Shown here: in pieces, positions 34,440 through 45,177 of the stretch | Layout of the letters: every line of letters starts with the position of its first letter | Numbering within the stretch: position 1 is the first letter of the stretch | Source of the DNA: Taenia hydatigena | Lineage: Eukaryota; Platyhelminthes; Cestoda; Cyclophyllidea; Taeniidae | Reading direction: 5' to 3' | DNA length: 64,000 bases | NCBI GenBank assembly: GCA_036345935.2 | Contig: JADWOT020001361.1 | Span: forward strand, 1-64,000 | Position numbers and translations under genes: made by a program | The notes under the pieces: model-generated | Database searches by the model: none | Seen by the model: the letters and a program-made list of their open reading frames with translations, nothing else | What the model was told of the DNA's origin: nothing

Positions 34440-36420
34440 CATATGCATTTAAAAACAACAAAATTGTTTATACGAAAATCAGAAGCAAAGTATTCGCAGT
34501 GCTTTATTTGTGTGTGACATTAAATGTGTGACATTAAATTTTCCAACATAGACAATGCAAATCAACATTCGCAAACACGTTGGCTCATAAACAACAAAAA
34601 TTTTAACGAGCAAAATGACGCCTTTTCTTTATGCTGTAAGACTAAACGATTTTTAAAATTAGAGGCTGTTGTCATTTTAAATGCTCAATCATTTCGTTGC
34701 GTCACACATGTGTGACACGGATCGGTCATTAGGCAAAGATGACCTGTTCTGCCGACTTAAACCTCAGACGCATTAAATGTGATTAAAATAAGCAAACAAG
34801 AAAATGACGAGCTTTTATGGAATGGTGGCAGTAATCCGAGCACAAATTGCGGTTTGGTGACCGTGGACTGGTCACTGGAAGGCACACGTCGGTAGCCGAA
34901 ATTTGAGATCACCAAATTTGCTGCTGGCTGTACTTTAGTATGAAAGGGACAACTAGAAGCCAAGCTCAGTGAGCACTCAGCTTTTCTTGCCTTGAAGGAG
35001 TAGTTTATGATCTTTGCAGCGTCTCTACAGGGAGGGTGGGTGGAACGAAAGGGGCTCGATGGGAGGTCGCACTGCCGTCTATTTTCCGCATCAACACACC
35101 TTCGCCTAATTAAAATCAAGCTTACTTAGAACAGGAAAAAAAGAATACTTTAAATGTTTGAAAATGGCGGAAAAGAGCTGTTGGCAAAGTTGTGTGTTAT
35201 TAAAATCGCGGTAGAAGTAGGAAATTTGCCTGAGGAGGCGACTGTGATCTATATCCAAGTCACCATCGCCTCACGAAGTTGATTATTAGAAGTTGGCATT
35301 ACTTACTAATTGGATTTTGCATGTGTCTGAATGGTTGAGGCCTCACTGTTCGCCTAAACAGCTACCCATACCACTACACGGAGGAGCATGCAAAAGGAGT
35401 GTCAGTGGGTGCTCTAATGGTTGACAGCTGACCAAGGAAGGAAGTCTACTTGATAACGCGCATCAACAACGATCTCCATCTTTTAAAAAGCTGTCCTCCC
35501 TGAATGAAATCTCCTTGGGTTTTAGGTTGTAGAGGCGTTCCAATCGCCTTTTGGCCTCCAGGTATCAGATGTTCTGTTTTAATAAATGAGCAGCGTGGTT
35601 TGTTCCCTGCTACAATCTTAATCGATCTTTAACGTTAGCGGTCGTTGTCACTTGAAATGGACAATTATTCAATTGTGTCACATTTATGTGACATAGAAAT
35701 TTATCAGGCAAGATCGATCGATTATGCTGGATCCCACCAGAGACGCATGACAGTAGCTAAAGCTGAGCGAACGAAAGTCCCGTTTGCGTTTTAGCGGCTG
35801 TAGAGTGGTCGATGGATGGCATATTTTCTTGTACAAATGAGAGGTCACTTGTTTTTCTGCAGCTCGTAGTTCCGTCCTAATGACGCGGCTGGGAGACAAG
35901 ATCAGTAAACACAGCCTCTCTTTTCTTTAAAGACTTTAGTAGTGGACCTTACAGCGCCTCTGCAAAGAGGGTGGGTGGAATATATTTGGCTGGGCCGAAT
36001 GTCGCACTGCTGCCTACTTGCCAAAGTACGCCTTCTGCGACTTATTAGCTCTGTAAATGGAAAAGGAGTGATCTAATGATTATGTGTGTGGTGTGGCATG
36101 CTTTAGAAATTGGGGACTCAGTCTACACGGTCAAGTTCTTTTGGATCCATAATGGCCTTAAATATTCAACAACCACACGAAGGCGCCACCTAAAGTGAGA
36201 AGGACGAGATGTTCCAAAAGTCCTCTAAACCCCGCTACTGCAGCTGCTCACCCACCCGCCGAACTAACGATACCAGTCGACCTTCTAGTCTCTTCCTTAG
36301 CTCACTTTGATCAAAGTGCTAAGTCGAAAACGAGGTTGTGCGTGGAGGAAGCAGACCACTCCAGCAGTATTCTACTGAGTGATGGTGTTTTTCGTAAAAA
36401 ATAGGACTTAGTATTCCACT
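34440..36420 (+). repeat. Array modules in tandem (34-36 kb)
   Basis: Contains two successive copies of the palindrome block (34640-34760 and 35620-35750) and two copies of the block GGGTGGAA...GTCGCACTGC(C/T) (35031-35100 and 35967-36020). There is one copy of the block ending AAAAGGAGTGTCAGTG...GGTTGACAGCTG (35323-35440), and one of the block GATCAAAGTGCTA...GAGGTTGTG (36300-36420). All recur at 40-41 kb and 52-53 kb. No intact gene is visible in this copy. A 120-codon minus frame (34757-35119) is not kept in the other copies. Confidence 0.75.
34699..34718. repeat. Palindrome, 34.7-kb copy
   Basis: GTCACACATGTGTGAC (34701-34716) is a perfect 16-base palindrome. It is preceded, as in the 35.7, 40.6, 44.5 and 52.9-kb copies, by a conserved block with AAAATTAG-GG-GTTGT and CAATCATTCC-like words. 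Confidence 0.8.
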
Positions 36421-36511
36421 TTTTGTGTCATATCTTTATTACTTTTATACTGCAACCAAACATTAACATGTACTCTCCCAGAATAGCATGTTATATCCTG
36501 ATTTTCCCACC

Positions 36512-36529
36512 TGTCACACATGTGTGACA
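36512..36529. repeat. Palindrome, 36.5-kb copy (perfect 18 bases)
   Basis: TGTCACACATGTGTGACA reads the same on both strands. Unlike the other copies it lacks the usual upstream block, so the motif itself, not just the surrounding repeat, is maintained here. Further copies, less perfect: 35676-35693, 40607-40626, 46672-46689, 51747-51766, 52895-52914 and 55403-55422. Confidence 0.75.
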
Positions 36530-37138
36530 CGCGGACAGAAACAATTTTTGATAGCTGACAATAATACTACCACGCTTATTAGCCTTATGCAAATTATTGT
36601 TAGGGTAGCATGTTGGATACTTGCTAGAGATTGACAGCGACTCCAAATGGTTGTGGCAATCCATGGTGTGGTGATTTAGTTTTCGAAGTGTAGAAAAGAA
36701 GGAAGGAATTAGGTTTTGGAGCGTGATGTATGCACTGGCAAACAGCCAAATTTAACATCTGTAGTAATAACCAACTACTAGGCAGAAACTTGGTTGCGAT
36801 TTCTCAAGTGCACATCAACTTGCGATTCAAATTTATTTTTACCCAACAATTCAATGGCAGTTAACACGACGTTGGATTGCTAATTGTGTTACAAGTAGAA
36901 GTGAGCCTGTAGGACCGCATGAGAACATTATCCAAGGTGCTAGCTAAATCGCGATGGAAGTGTCGTAGTTTTTTCTTCTGTGAACTGCCGGTCCTGTTAT
37001 CGAGTGGGTTATCTTTTCATGCAAACCCCTTCCAAATTTAGCCAATTGGTGAAACACAAGAATTGCATCACTCTAGCAGTCAATCCTTCAACCCACTGCC
37101 AGTAATTGTGCACTTCATTCGCATCACCTGGTTCAACA

Positions 37139-37144
37139 TTTATT
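37139..37144 (-). terminator. Poly(A) signal for minus-strand exon
   Basis: Minus-strand AATAAA, 27 bases after the stop codon of the exon at 37171-37426. Confidence 0.45.
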
Positions 37145-37170
37145 TTTGGATTCGTTCTACTTTTAGGCTA

Positions 37171-37426
37171 CTAGTCGCAGTAGTTACTAGACTTCGATGG
37201 TGATGCGTCATGTGTCTGCAACGTTCCATCCTGCGCTGTGATCAACGCAATCGCCTCCGCATCCTTTGAGAGCTGGTTGGAATCCTTTGGGATTGCATAT
37301 AATTGTAGCCAACGCCACGTTGCCGTGTAAGATGAGGGTGGAATTGCAGCTGAACCTGCAGTCGTATTGTCATTCCTTTCCATGCCGTCCTTACCCACGA
37401 ACCTCAAAGGGTCCAAATGTTTCCTA
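37171..37426 (-). CDS. Terminal exon of an unknown protein, cytoplasmic-tail-like
   Basis: The minus-strand acceptor CTACTTGCTGCTTGTCAG is followed by 84 codons and a stop, with AATAAA 27 bases further on. The peptide is polar with no hydrophobic segment (RKHLDPLRFVGKDGMERN; SYTATWRWLQLYAIPKDS; ending PSKSSNYCD), like the cytoplasmic tail of a membrane protein. In the unspliced frame the preceding codons are hydrophobic (IFLFEFIAPCYLLLV), but they overlap the polypyrimidine tract and are probably intron. The family is not recognised. The bases after the stop (CCTAAAAGTAGAA) match the outer ends of the 15/18.9-kb inverted repeat. Confidence 0.5.
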
Positions 37427-37551
37427 CTGACAAGCAGCAAGTAGCATGGGGCAATAAATTCAAACAAAAAAATGCATTGTAGATTAATGTCAGAATATGG
37501 ACTAAATATGAGCACCGATGTAAAGCGAATGCAATGTACAAATCCCGACGA

Positions 37552-37667
37552 GATTAATATCTTTACATGTGAGAAAAACGTGATGCAATCGGTTTGACAG
37601 CATCCAAGTCAAGAAATGATTAAAGCTCAACTGACAACCGAGATCGAAATAACAAGCTAATGAGTTA
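37552..37667 (-). repeat. Duplicated block, minus copy
   Basis: It matches 43742-43856 on the plus strand (GATGCTGTCAAACCGATTGCA versus GCTGCTGTCGAACCGATTGCA). The peptide LLSNRLQRVFLICK (43 kb) or MLSNRLHHVFLTCK (37 kb) is open in the same frame in both. It lies just upstream of the terminal exon at 37171-37426 and may be an earlier exon of that gene; the phases of the visible donor and acceptor do not quite fit. Confidence 0.6.
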
Positions 37668-38459
37668 TTAAGACAATCACGTAGTCTCCACAAATCGCAT
37701 TCAAAGGTTTTGAGGGACCCACACGCAATGCAGTGATGAGTAGTTTTGACTCAGTGGTTGAATGATGAGGATGTAATTAGAGGTGGTCGGATAGGTGCGT
37801 TTGGTAAAATATAACAATTCTTAAGGTCCTTTCTGGCTTGCCACTCGATATCGATTCTCATCACAATGAGAAATACCACTTAGTATTGAAGAGAAACACT
37901 CGGTGTGTTTTATGCAATTTTACAAAATTATTTTCCTTTTAGTCAAGGCGACATAAGGGGCAATGGTAGCCGGAAAGTAGTCTCTTAATACACAACAGGC
38001 ATCAGAAGATTTTTAGTCAATCGTTAATACGTTGGCACTACTGCTGCGCTACATTTGTGCCACTCACACGTCAGTATAGAGCTGTCACCTCTGCTCACAC
38101 CAGTAATTGCTCACGAACCTGTTCACGCCGGAGTCTGCGTGGTGCGTCATCCCCTCGAGTGTGCAGTTAAATGAATGCCTTCCAATAAGCACGTGTTATG
38201 TGAATGGCGTGGCTCACAGCTGGATCACAATCGCCATAACTAAGCATGTGTAGACGTCAAGGAAGCCGTGATTTGGATGCTTGTGGTAATGGAATGCATT
38301 CCTCTACTACGATTACGGCCCTTCATCTCCGAAGGCGCCTCCGTAACACCCCGATCTGGTGAAACCACCGAAGAGCAGGTGAAAGGTTTAAAAGAGCACC
38401 AGACGAGTCGCGTGTCTATTGGCTGAACAGAGCCAACCGCGTGGAGTCCTTGCATCTTT

Positions 38460-39010
38460 CATCTCGGGTAGTCGTCATCCACCGCACAGTCACTTACTAC
38501 TTATCACAAGTAAAATATAGTGCTTATATATATTGAATTCTCTTTGATGAAGGAAGCGGCAAATGCCTTTTTGTACCGGTTCTATGCTAAGAAGCCTTTA
38601 GCGGCATTGTAATGGCGTACAGTTCACGACTGGAAAGAATTTATTAATAAAAATGAAGTTTATTTAATGGTAGGAGGAAATTTTTTCAGTCGGTCAGCAA
38701 CAATAAAAGGCTGCAATTTTTGTAGAGCTGGGCGTCTAGGTCGTGTGTCTAGAGATTTATGGTAGACAGAAGTGGCTATTTAAGGCTCACTGACTTCATA
38801 TGGAACAAACTTGTTCATTTTATTTCGAATTTCACTAAATTTGAGTTCAATGCGGTCCTTAGATGCGCATCATAAAAAGGTCCATGTGTCACCGCTATGT
38901 GATAGAAGATGAAATGCATTTTTTATGACATCTCTATCGCTTTTAAGCTTCTTTGAAGACAATGATGGATGGCTATTAGCCGAAGATAAAAGCTAAAGTC
39001 TGAAACTTCG
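38460..39010. other. AT-rich stretch before the 39-kb module
   Basis: No open stretch with splice support. Bases 38940-39000 (ACAATGATGGATGGCTATTAGCC...) are a stop-containing relative of the coding exon at 44245-44451, so this is a decayed exon copy. Confidence 0.5.
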
Positions 39011-39044
39011 GGATCCTTGTGCTCAAATGTTCAAAATAACGGAG

Positions 39045-39540
39045 ACACAGCGCACAAGGATTGGTTCATTTGTCAGATTTTGAAATGTTTGTCAGCAGCA
39101 GAGATTTCTGTGTGCTTTCATACAATAAATTTCCTTTTTTTGTTACATTCCCTTTCAAGCTTCTCAGTCAAAACCACTCTAAATCATGTGCGTAATGAAT
39201 TGCATGGGTTCTATTGTGAGGGCGGATGCCTCCCATCGCCGCAATACCATGGCTAATGAGTGTGAGGGAGAATTTTACTGCACCATGAAACCCTGCTGAG
39301 ACCCACAACCAAAAAGCGACCATCATTTAAGGAACTCTAATTTACGTGGGAATGAAAGACTGATGCCTAATTCATCTCGTGCATCTCCTAATGAATTCTG
39401 TGGAGCTGACGCAGGTCGTAAAGTAACAGGAAAATGTAATGGTGCACTGCCTCTATAATCTGTTTTGGGCTTGACTAGATTGTAGAATCCCGACCTCCCT
39501 TTCGGTCTTCGCTCCTCATCGCTTTCTAGTAGAGCCATAA
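39045..39540 (+). repeat. Array module, 39-kb copy (3'-end block)
   Basis: Bases 39050-39300 match 28060-28330 directly and 44040-44260 in reverse, including ACAATAAATTT and GAGGGCGGATGCCTCCCATCGCCGCAATACCA. Bases 39400-39540 match 28430-28620 and 51969-52090 (AATGGTGCACTG...ATCTGTTTTG). The AATAAA shared by three copies suggests an ancestral poly(A) site. Confidence 0.75.
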
Positions 39541-39554
39541 AAAACAGGTTTGGG

Positions 39555-39782
39555 TTGGCTAGTAAATGCGTTTGTAATGTGTCTGCCTTACAATATGAAT
39601 CAAGAAAAGCATATTATTATGCCTTCAGCGCCATTTTTGCCCTTATAAGTCTGTTATTGCTGATAACATTCCTAGTTTTTGTCCAAAAGGTGTTTGATAG
39701 GAAATGTGATGCATTCATAAGACCTATTCGATTCACATTGCCGAGTATTCCGTATGTTCCTATTTTAGTGAATCCCCAATAA
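39555..39782 (+). CDS. Terminal exon: single membrane span and short tail
   Basis: The frame is open to TAA at 39780-39782 and encodes a polar lead (YESRKAYYY), one strong hydrophobic span (AFSAIFALISLLLLITFLVF, about residues 23-42) and a basic to hydrophobic tail (QKVFDRKC..., ending VPILVNPQ). The stop codon overlaps AATAAA (39778-39783). A degenerate relative lies at 52100-52195, where stops interrupt it. The likely role is the membrane anchor of a surface protein. The precise 5' splice site is uncertain (the nearest AG is GGTTGGCTAG at about 39561). Upstream exons were not found. Confidence 0.45.
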   Translation: MASKCVCNVSALQYESRKAYYYAFSAIFALISLLLLITFLVFVQKVFDRKCDAFIRPIRFTLPSIPYVPILVNPQ

Positions 39783-39834
39783 ATTTTGAATTTTTCGTTT
39801 GTGATTACTTTCCCTTGCTTAGCATTTTAGATAC

Positions 39835-41370
39835 GGACGCAGTCCACAAGTGCCCAAATTCAGAGCAGAGCCAAGACCGTTGCACAAAGCAGAAGAGAGT
39901 GTTTGAGTAGCACATGCACTGATCATGGATCCAGATCCACCATGTAGTCCAGTCTCGACGTTCTTTATTGAAAGCGAGGTGGAGAAAGGAATGTAATCTG
40001 AGAGGACAAAATGTTGAGCGTAAATTTCCCACACCCATTGCAATTTCGTCTCCAGATGGTTGGTTAGAGTGAAGACGACTGTGATCTACAGCGAGACTAC
40101 CCTCTCCATTCACCTCACATGATGACCACGTGATAGTTCCAGCTTTATGGTGTCCTCGATCAGGAATTAGCATCACCGACTGCTTCGATATGAGTATGTG
40201 CTTGCGTGGTGAAAACCTCACCGACTGCCTAACTAGATACTTATTCCACAACACAGAGAAATGTGCAAAAGGAGTCTCAGTGAGTCCAGAGTGGTTGACA
40301 GCTGGAGATGGCCAATTTTGAGCTATAGTGTCTAAGAGGCTTCAGTGGCACGAAATGTCATGCAATGGCACTGACCTCTGACATATTTGAAAGTGTCAGC
40401 ACTGAACAATTATATTTAGGTTTTAGGTTACTCACGCATTCTAAGCAACGTTAGATAACTTGGAAGCAACTCGGTATCGCCAAACCATTTACATATTTGC
40501 GTATCCGTTCGCAGTAAAAGTGGCAAATAATTTGCATTCCCGTAATAAAGCCTGTCAATTTTCAAGATTAGTGGTTGATTCCACTTAAGATGGGCAATTG
40601 CTCCGTTGCGTCGCATATGTATGACATTGGTAATCTTGTAGCCAAGGACGACGGGTCGTGCTGGCTCCTGCCACTGACGCATTAATTGAAGTCATCGAAA
40701 GCCGAGTTCCAACCTGGTGGCACTGCCAGAGGACAAGGTTAGCAAGCATCCACTTCCTCTGTGGCTGAAAGGAACCGGTCATGATCTACAAAGAAGGTGG
40801 ATGGAATAAACGCGGCTGGATGAAAACTCGCACTGCCATCCACTTCCAGCTTTAACACATCTTTAAATAAAAAGAACATTAAGCAAAAGTATGCCATTGG
40901 AGCCTTTAGTTAGCTCTGTTGCGCCTCCATGGGTATCGCAAATGGGAGAAGGAGTGATTGAATGCCCACGTGAGTGAGGAGGCATGCAAGTCAGGGAACA
41001 CGATTGAGCAAACTCATAAATATTTGCCATTAGAAGTAAAAAACAGTCCATACTGTAAAGTTTGTTCATATTTCGAAGACCTGAGCTATTCAATAGTCAC
41101 ACAGCTGCCTCAAACGAAGTGAGAGGGCCGCGACATCCCCAGTATATCCTCTAAACGCCACCACCCCAGCCAACCTTCTCACCACCCATCAATATGCTGA
41201 TCCAACGATCTCAGTCAACCTCTAGTCTCCCACTTACGTCATTTGGATCAAAGTGCTATGCTAAAAACGAGGTTGTGGGTGGAGGGAGTAGACCACCCCA
41301 TTGAGGTGTGCAAGGCATCTCAGGATTGGGAGGATCTCACTGAGTGATGGTGTTCCTCTTAAAGAATAAG
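39835..41370 (+). repeat. Array module, 40-kb copy
   Basis: Ordered blocks are shared with 52 kb and 34-36 kb: 39845-39960 (GAGCCAAGA..., GGATCCAGATCCACCATGTAG), 40190-40315 (CTCACCGACTGCC...GTTGACAGCTG), 40555-40630 (palindrome block), 40795-40860 (GGTGGATGGAATAAA...TCGCACTGCCATCCACTTCCAGCTTTAACACA), 40945-41040 (GGAGTGATTGAATGCCCACGTGAGTGAGG) and 41195-41370 (GATCAAAGTGCTATG...GAGGTTGTGGG). The minus-strand open frame 39805-40254 is not kept in the 52-kb copy. Confidence 0.75.
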
Positions 41371-41759
41371 GCTAAAGTTTTGACCTTTTGTATCAGGTTC
41401 TTACAAGTTTGCCTTGACTGCGATCTATTATTGAAATTACGCTTCCAGCATTACATGTCATTGTGATAGCAGGCAATGATGCTACAATGCGCATAAGCAT
41501 CATACTATACATAGTTGAATAAGCATGGCTGGTGCACACTGGAGATGGCCAGTGACTCTGTGTTGTTGTGGCGAGTGGATTAGAAGGTGAAGAAAAGAAG
41601 AGAAGATATAGGTTCTGGAATGCAAAAGCGTCTGTCGGCAGAGTGAACTTTGACACATGTATTGATGGACAGCCAAAGTTAATAGCCTTTAATACAACTT
41701 TGTTCCTACTCAGCAACACAATGTTAGTCGTTGCAACGTTAAGTCGCTAACACAAGGGC

Positions 41760-43400
41760 AAGTAGAAGTGAGTCACACATCAGCCACGGATTTAGCTGCG
41801 TCGCAACGGGGATTCCTCAATCCATTCTTCTGCAAACTACGCTCACTGCCATTGGGCGATTCGCCTTCTCTAGCTGCATAGAAAAAACTTCTTCCAGGTG
41901 CCTCTAATGGAACATTGCACAGATTCGAAATTCCTTTTTTCTAAATCCATAGCTGAACTTCATTCGGCAAAGTTATGCAGACCCTACAAACGCTTAAAGC
42001 CTTTTAAGACCTCAGTTTGATTCATCATATTAGCAACCAAGCACTCTATACTACTTTCAAAATATTAAGCATTTTAAGATAAACTAAGGCATTTCAGACC
42101 TTTAACATGCTAACACACTTGTCCTTCTTGTAAATGGATTTTTAAACTACTATCCATTATGCAAACAGACACGGTCACAGAGGTAATGAGATGCTTGTAG
42201 GCGGTGTTGATGCTCAAGACATGGGACTGACTGTCATCCGTTGGGTAAATATTCGGCTTCTTCAACCTCGGTTTGGTAAGTCTGGGTGCGCCTTGCCAGT
42301 GTGCTGGCGTAAAGTGGTTGTATTAGTCAGTGTTGAAGTGGTGCAGGGTTGATGGCGATCGGGTAAAACTAGACCTTGATTGGCTATGCCCTCTGCCACT
42401 TATTTTGCCCGTCCCTTACTACGACATGTCAGGGACCTTACATCAATTCGTGACAACACTAGCTCAAGTAGGTTTTATCTGTTAACCCAAAATTGACTAC
42501 TATTAGCAATTCAAAACCTCTCGAATCCTGCATACATACACACTATAGGTAAATAGCATGGTAAGCTGCATTGTTCACATTAGTAGAACTAGATGCGAAT
42601 CTGTGAAGGCGCCTACACACGTCAGGCATTGAGTTAACAAGCTCGCAATGACAATATCTCAGGCCCTTTTCTCTGCCATCCATCACATCTGCCTCCTCTC
42701 GCATGCACACCACCTTTCCCTACACCTTGAGATGTACCACATGGCCAATGGGCAACACACTAGCATCTCGTAGCCATCGCATTTGTGCCACTCCACCAGT
42801 TGGTCGTTGAACCAATGACCAGCACATGAGCCTATTAACCACATGATTTATTAAGACACTTGTTGTCTAAAACTGATTTAGAGTGAAGCTGATTCTGCCA
42901 TATTTATTAAGCCTATTTGGTAGCGATAAGAAAATCACAATTAAATCCGCGTTGCGCTCAATGAACTTGGTACCATGCTTGCTAAAGGCTGAATTGATTG
43001 CCTTTAGATGCAAGTCGGTTCAGAACCACTGCCGTGTTGGGGCGTAAACTGTTGTCGACTGTGTAGCCACAATTGCATTCGCATGCGCTACTCCTTCGCA
43101 CATCATCTCGATTGCCACTAACAAGAATCCAGTTGTAAAAGTGAGTGAATCCGAAAAGATGCGATTCACGGGTTCAAGACATGAGAAGTATTGGCAGAGA
43201 TTGCTAATTATAAGTGGGAGCGATGTTTGATGGAACGAAGAAAAGTCATCTGGAACAAAAGTGGCAAGTTGATGTAGCTTAGTTTAGGGAATACTCAGGC
43301 ATACATTTTAGCCGATCGTAGTTGGAAGTAGCGATGCCTCGAAACCATCATTGCGGTGCCGTCACGAGCTTCTAAAAACACAACACGACCTCAGCCTGTT
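41760..43400. other. Spacer without supported genes
   Basis: Mixed sequence with no open stretch over 60 codons that has splice support, and no repeat blocks noticed. It separates the 40-kb module from the 43-44 kb inverted copy. Confidence 0.4.
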
Positions 43401-43411
43401 TTTACGTCCAG

Positions 43412-43724
43412 CCTCACTGACAAGATGATTGGCGATTCAAACTACATGCAGCTACACGATGCCGCTTTGTGCATAAATGATGATAAGACCAGCCTAGTGG
43501 ATACCGTGCAGCTCTTCGAGTTCTTGAATGATGATTTCTTTATAAGCGTGCCAATACATGGAGTAATGCATAAAGTGAGCCAAGAAAGAGTGAAGTGCAT
43601 AACCCACGTTAGTAAGGGGATTCGCACTAGCACTGGCCACTGGTTCCAGACATTCCACCAAACTGCTGACCCTCACTATGTGTCAGCCTACAATCCAATC
43701 ACGTCCTCATTATTCGGCCATTGA
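43412..43724 (+). CDS. Candidate exon, unknown protein
   Basis: The acceptor CAGCCTGTTTTTACGTCCAG precedes 103 open codons. The peptide has acidic and hydrophobic strands (VDTVQLFEFLNDDFFISV), two cysteines and a stretch GIRTSTGHWFQTF. RTST followed by YV about 15-20 residues later also occurs in the 60275-60570 exon (VRTSTFRIAY...RYYV), a hint of a shared domain that I cannot confirm. The duplicated block 43742-43856 follows at once. Confidence 0.35.
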
Positions 43725-43741
43725 GCCGGCTTCAACATCCC

Positions 43742-43856
43742 AACGGCTCGTTATTGCCTTTTCGAGTGTCAGCTATGCCTCCATCAGTTGCTGACTAGGC
43801 TGCTGTCGAACCGATTGCAGCGTGTTTTCCTCATATGCAAATGCATTCAATCAAGA
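43742..43856 (+). repeat. Duplicated block, plus copy
   Basis: Inverted relative of 37552-37667. In frame it reads ARYCLFECQLCLHQLLTRLL then SNRLQRVFLICK. The conserved frame in both copies favours a coding past. Confidence 0.6.
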
Positions 43857-44244
43857 AGCGGCAATTTATCTTACCAAAATTTGCTGTACTGCTATTGCAA
43901 ATTCACTTAAAACATTAATCTTTAGAGTTGAATGTGCGTGAACACTTCATGGTGCCTTCTATAGCCTGCAATCTATCCAATAGAAGGGAGCTAAATATCC
44001 GAAATATGTGCGGGAACAATAAAAAATGGCCCCAAAATTAAAGTGCAGCGGAATTTTCCTTCACACGCACTAGCCGCGGTGTTGCAGTGACGGAAGGCGT
44101 CTGTCCGCACAATCAAAATTCATGCAATTCATTACGCGCACGACCTAAAGTAGTTTTGAACAAGAAGCCTAAGAAGAATACAACGAAAAAACAAATTTAT
44201 TGCTGACATGAAAACAAACATACACCCTGCTGCTGACAAGCACT

Positions 44245-44451
44245 TTATAACCTGACAAATGAACCAACTCTTAACTGGGTGTCTTCGTAAGTTGGAACCT
44301 CAGGCGTAAGGACTTTGATGGTCCAGACTTTGGCTTTTATGTTCGGCTGATAGCCATCCATCATTGTCTCCAGTGTCGAAGAAACCGGAAGGCGGCAAAG
44401 AATACTTGAAGGATGCAAATCATTATCCAATGCATAACGCATTAAATGTTT
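44245..44451 (-). CDS. Terminal exon, beta-domain-like, with array relatives
   Basis: On the minus strand GGATATTTTACAG precedes 68 codons and a stop, with AATAAA 44 bases downstream (44196-44201). The end (YQPNIKAKVWTIKVLTPEVP) has the rhythm of the last strands of a fibronectin type III or similar sandwich domain, but this is only a resemblance. The exon start KHLMR has a counterpart KHYMR at the same place after the palindrome block at 52.97 kb. The rest is stop-containing at 38.95 kb and partly open at 28.0 kb. Of all copies this one is the most intact. The palindrome (44501-44520) lies 50 bases upstream of the acceptor. Confidence 0.45.
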   Translation of the reverse strand, partial: KHLMRYALDNDLHPSSILCRLPVSSTLETMMDGYQPNIKAKVWTIKVLTPEVPTYEDTQLRVGSFVRL

Positions 44452-44500
44452 CTGTAAAATATCCTACCTTGACTGATCTTTGTAGTCAAAGAAATTACCT

Positions 44501-44520
44501 GTGTCACATATACGTGACGC
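44501..44520. repeat. Palindrome, 44.5-kb copy
   Basis: GTGTCACATATACGTGACGC, a near-perfect palindrome with two mismatched pairs, immediately upstream of the exon at 44245-44451 in the direction of transcription. Confidence 0.75.
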
Positions 44521-44895
44521 AGTGGAATGATTGCCCGTTTTTAGTAACAACAACCGCTAATTTTAAGAATTGATGCAAACTACAATAAAAAGGGATGTTG
44601 TTGTTTTATTATATATATATTTTGGAAGCTAATGCGTTTGCAATCATGGATCTGCTTCCACCACGAAAAGGAACACAAGTAACCAAATGGTTCTGCGATG
44701 CCGGAGTACTTACATGGCTTCTAAAGTCAATTCAAACGCCTCTATAACCATATGCTCAGACGAAATGTTTTTATTTTGCCTTTTAAGGTAAATATAGGGA
44801 TAAAAAACGTAAACAAAGTAAGTCGTTTAATAGGCATAAGCTAAAATAACATTAAAAGAATCATAAATAAAAGCACGCGTAATTTAAAAAAAACA

Positions 44896-45177
44896 TTGCT
44901 AGGTTGCCGCAATTATATCGTAGTTTGTCTCACTTATTTCAAGATTTTGATTGTGACAGTGTTGGCTTACAAAGCTAACGATTTAGTGCAACTATTGTTT
45001 TATTTGATACTTCTTATAGCTTTTCTTTATCAACTTTTTATTTTTATCAATCGCGTCGCCAATGCATCCAAAGTCGAGTCCGAAAATGTGGTTGGTGCGC
45101 TTGGCTGCGCGCGTAGCTTCTTTTACCAGCGGTTGAAGGCCAGCGATAATAAAAAAGGACTATCTTTTCTTTCCTGA
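44896..45177 (+). CDS. Candidate exon with one or two membrane spans
   Basis: Open for 93 codons. The hydrophobic stretches are YFKILIVTVLAYK and VQLLFYLILLIAFLYQLFIF, followed by a polar tail (NRVANASKVESENVVG..., ending NKKGLSFLS). An acceptor-like CTTATTTCAAG lies inside. The tail has coding-like composition, but the hydrophobic part comes from a T-rich strand, so it may be partly chance. A neighbouring open stretch, 45229-45416 (acceptor TCGCATGTTCATAG), has CHC and a beta-like end and could be another exon. Neither is recognised. Confidence 0.3.
   Translation: MLGCRNYIVVCLTYFKILIVTVLAYKANDLVQLLFYLILLIAFLYQLFIFINRVANASKVESENVVGALGCARSFFYQRLKASDNKKGLSFLS

Larger units (their letters stand above)
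44040..44600 (-). repeat. Array module, inverted 44-kb copy
   Basis: The reverse complement of 44040-44260 matches the 28- and 39-kb 3'-end blocks. 44500-44600 in reverse matches the palindrome block of 34, 40 and 52 kb, including TTTGCATCAATT(T/C)TTAAAATTAG. In this copy the two blocks are only 240 bases apart with an open exon between, so it may be closest to the ancestral order. Confidence 0.7.

Noticed and set aside
34757..35119. 120-codon minus-strand frame
   Set aside because: It is in a repeated module and the equivalent frames at 35.7, 40.7 and 52.9 kb are closed.
39805..40254. 149-codon minus-strand frame
   Set aside because: It lies in the array module and is not conserved in the corresponding 52-kb block.
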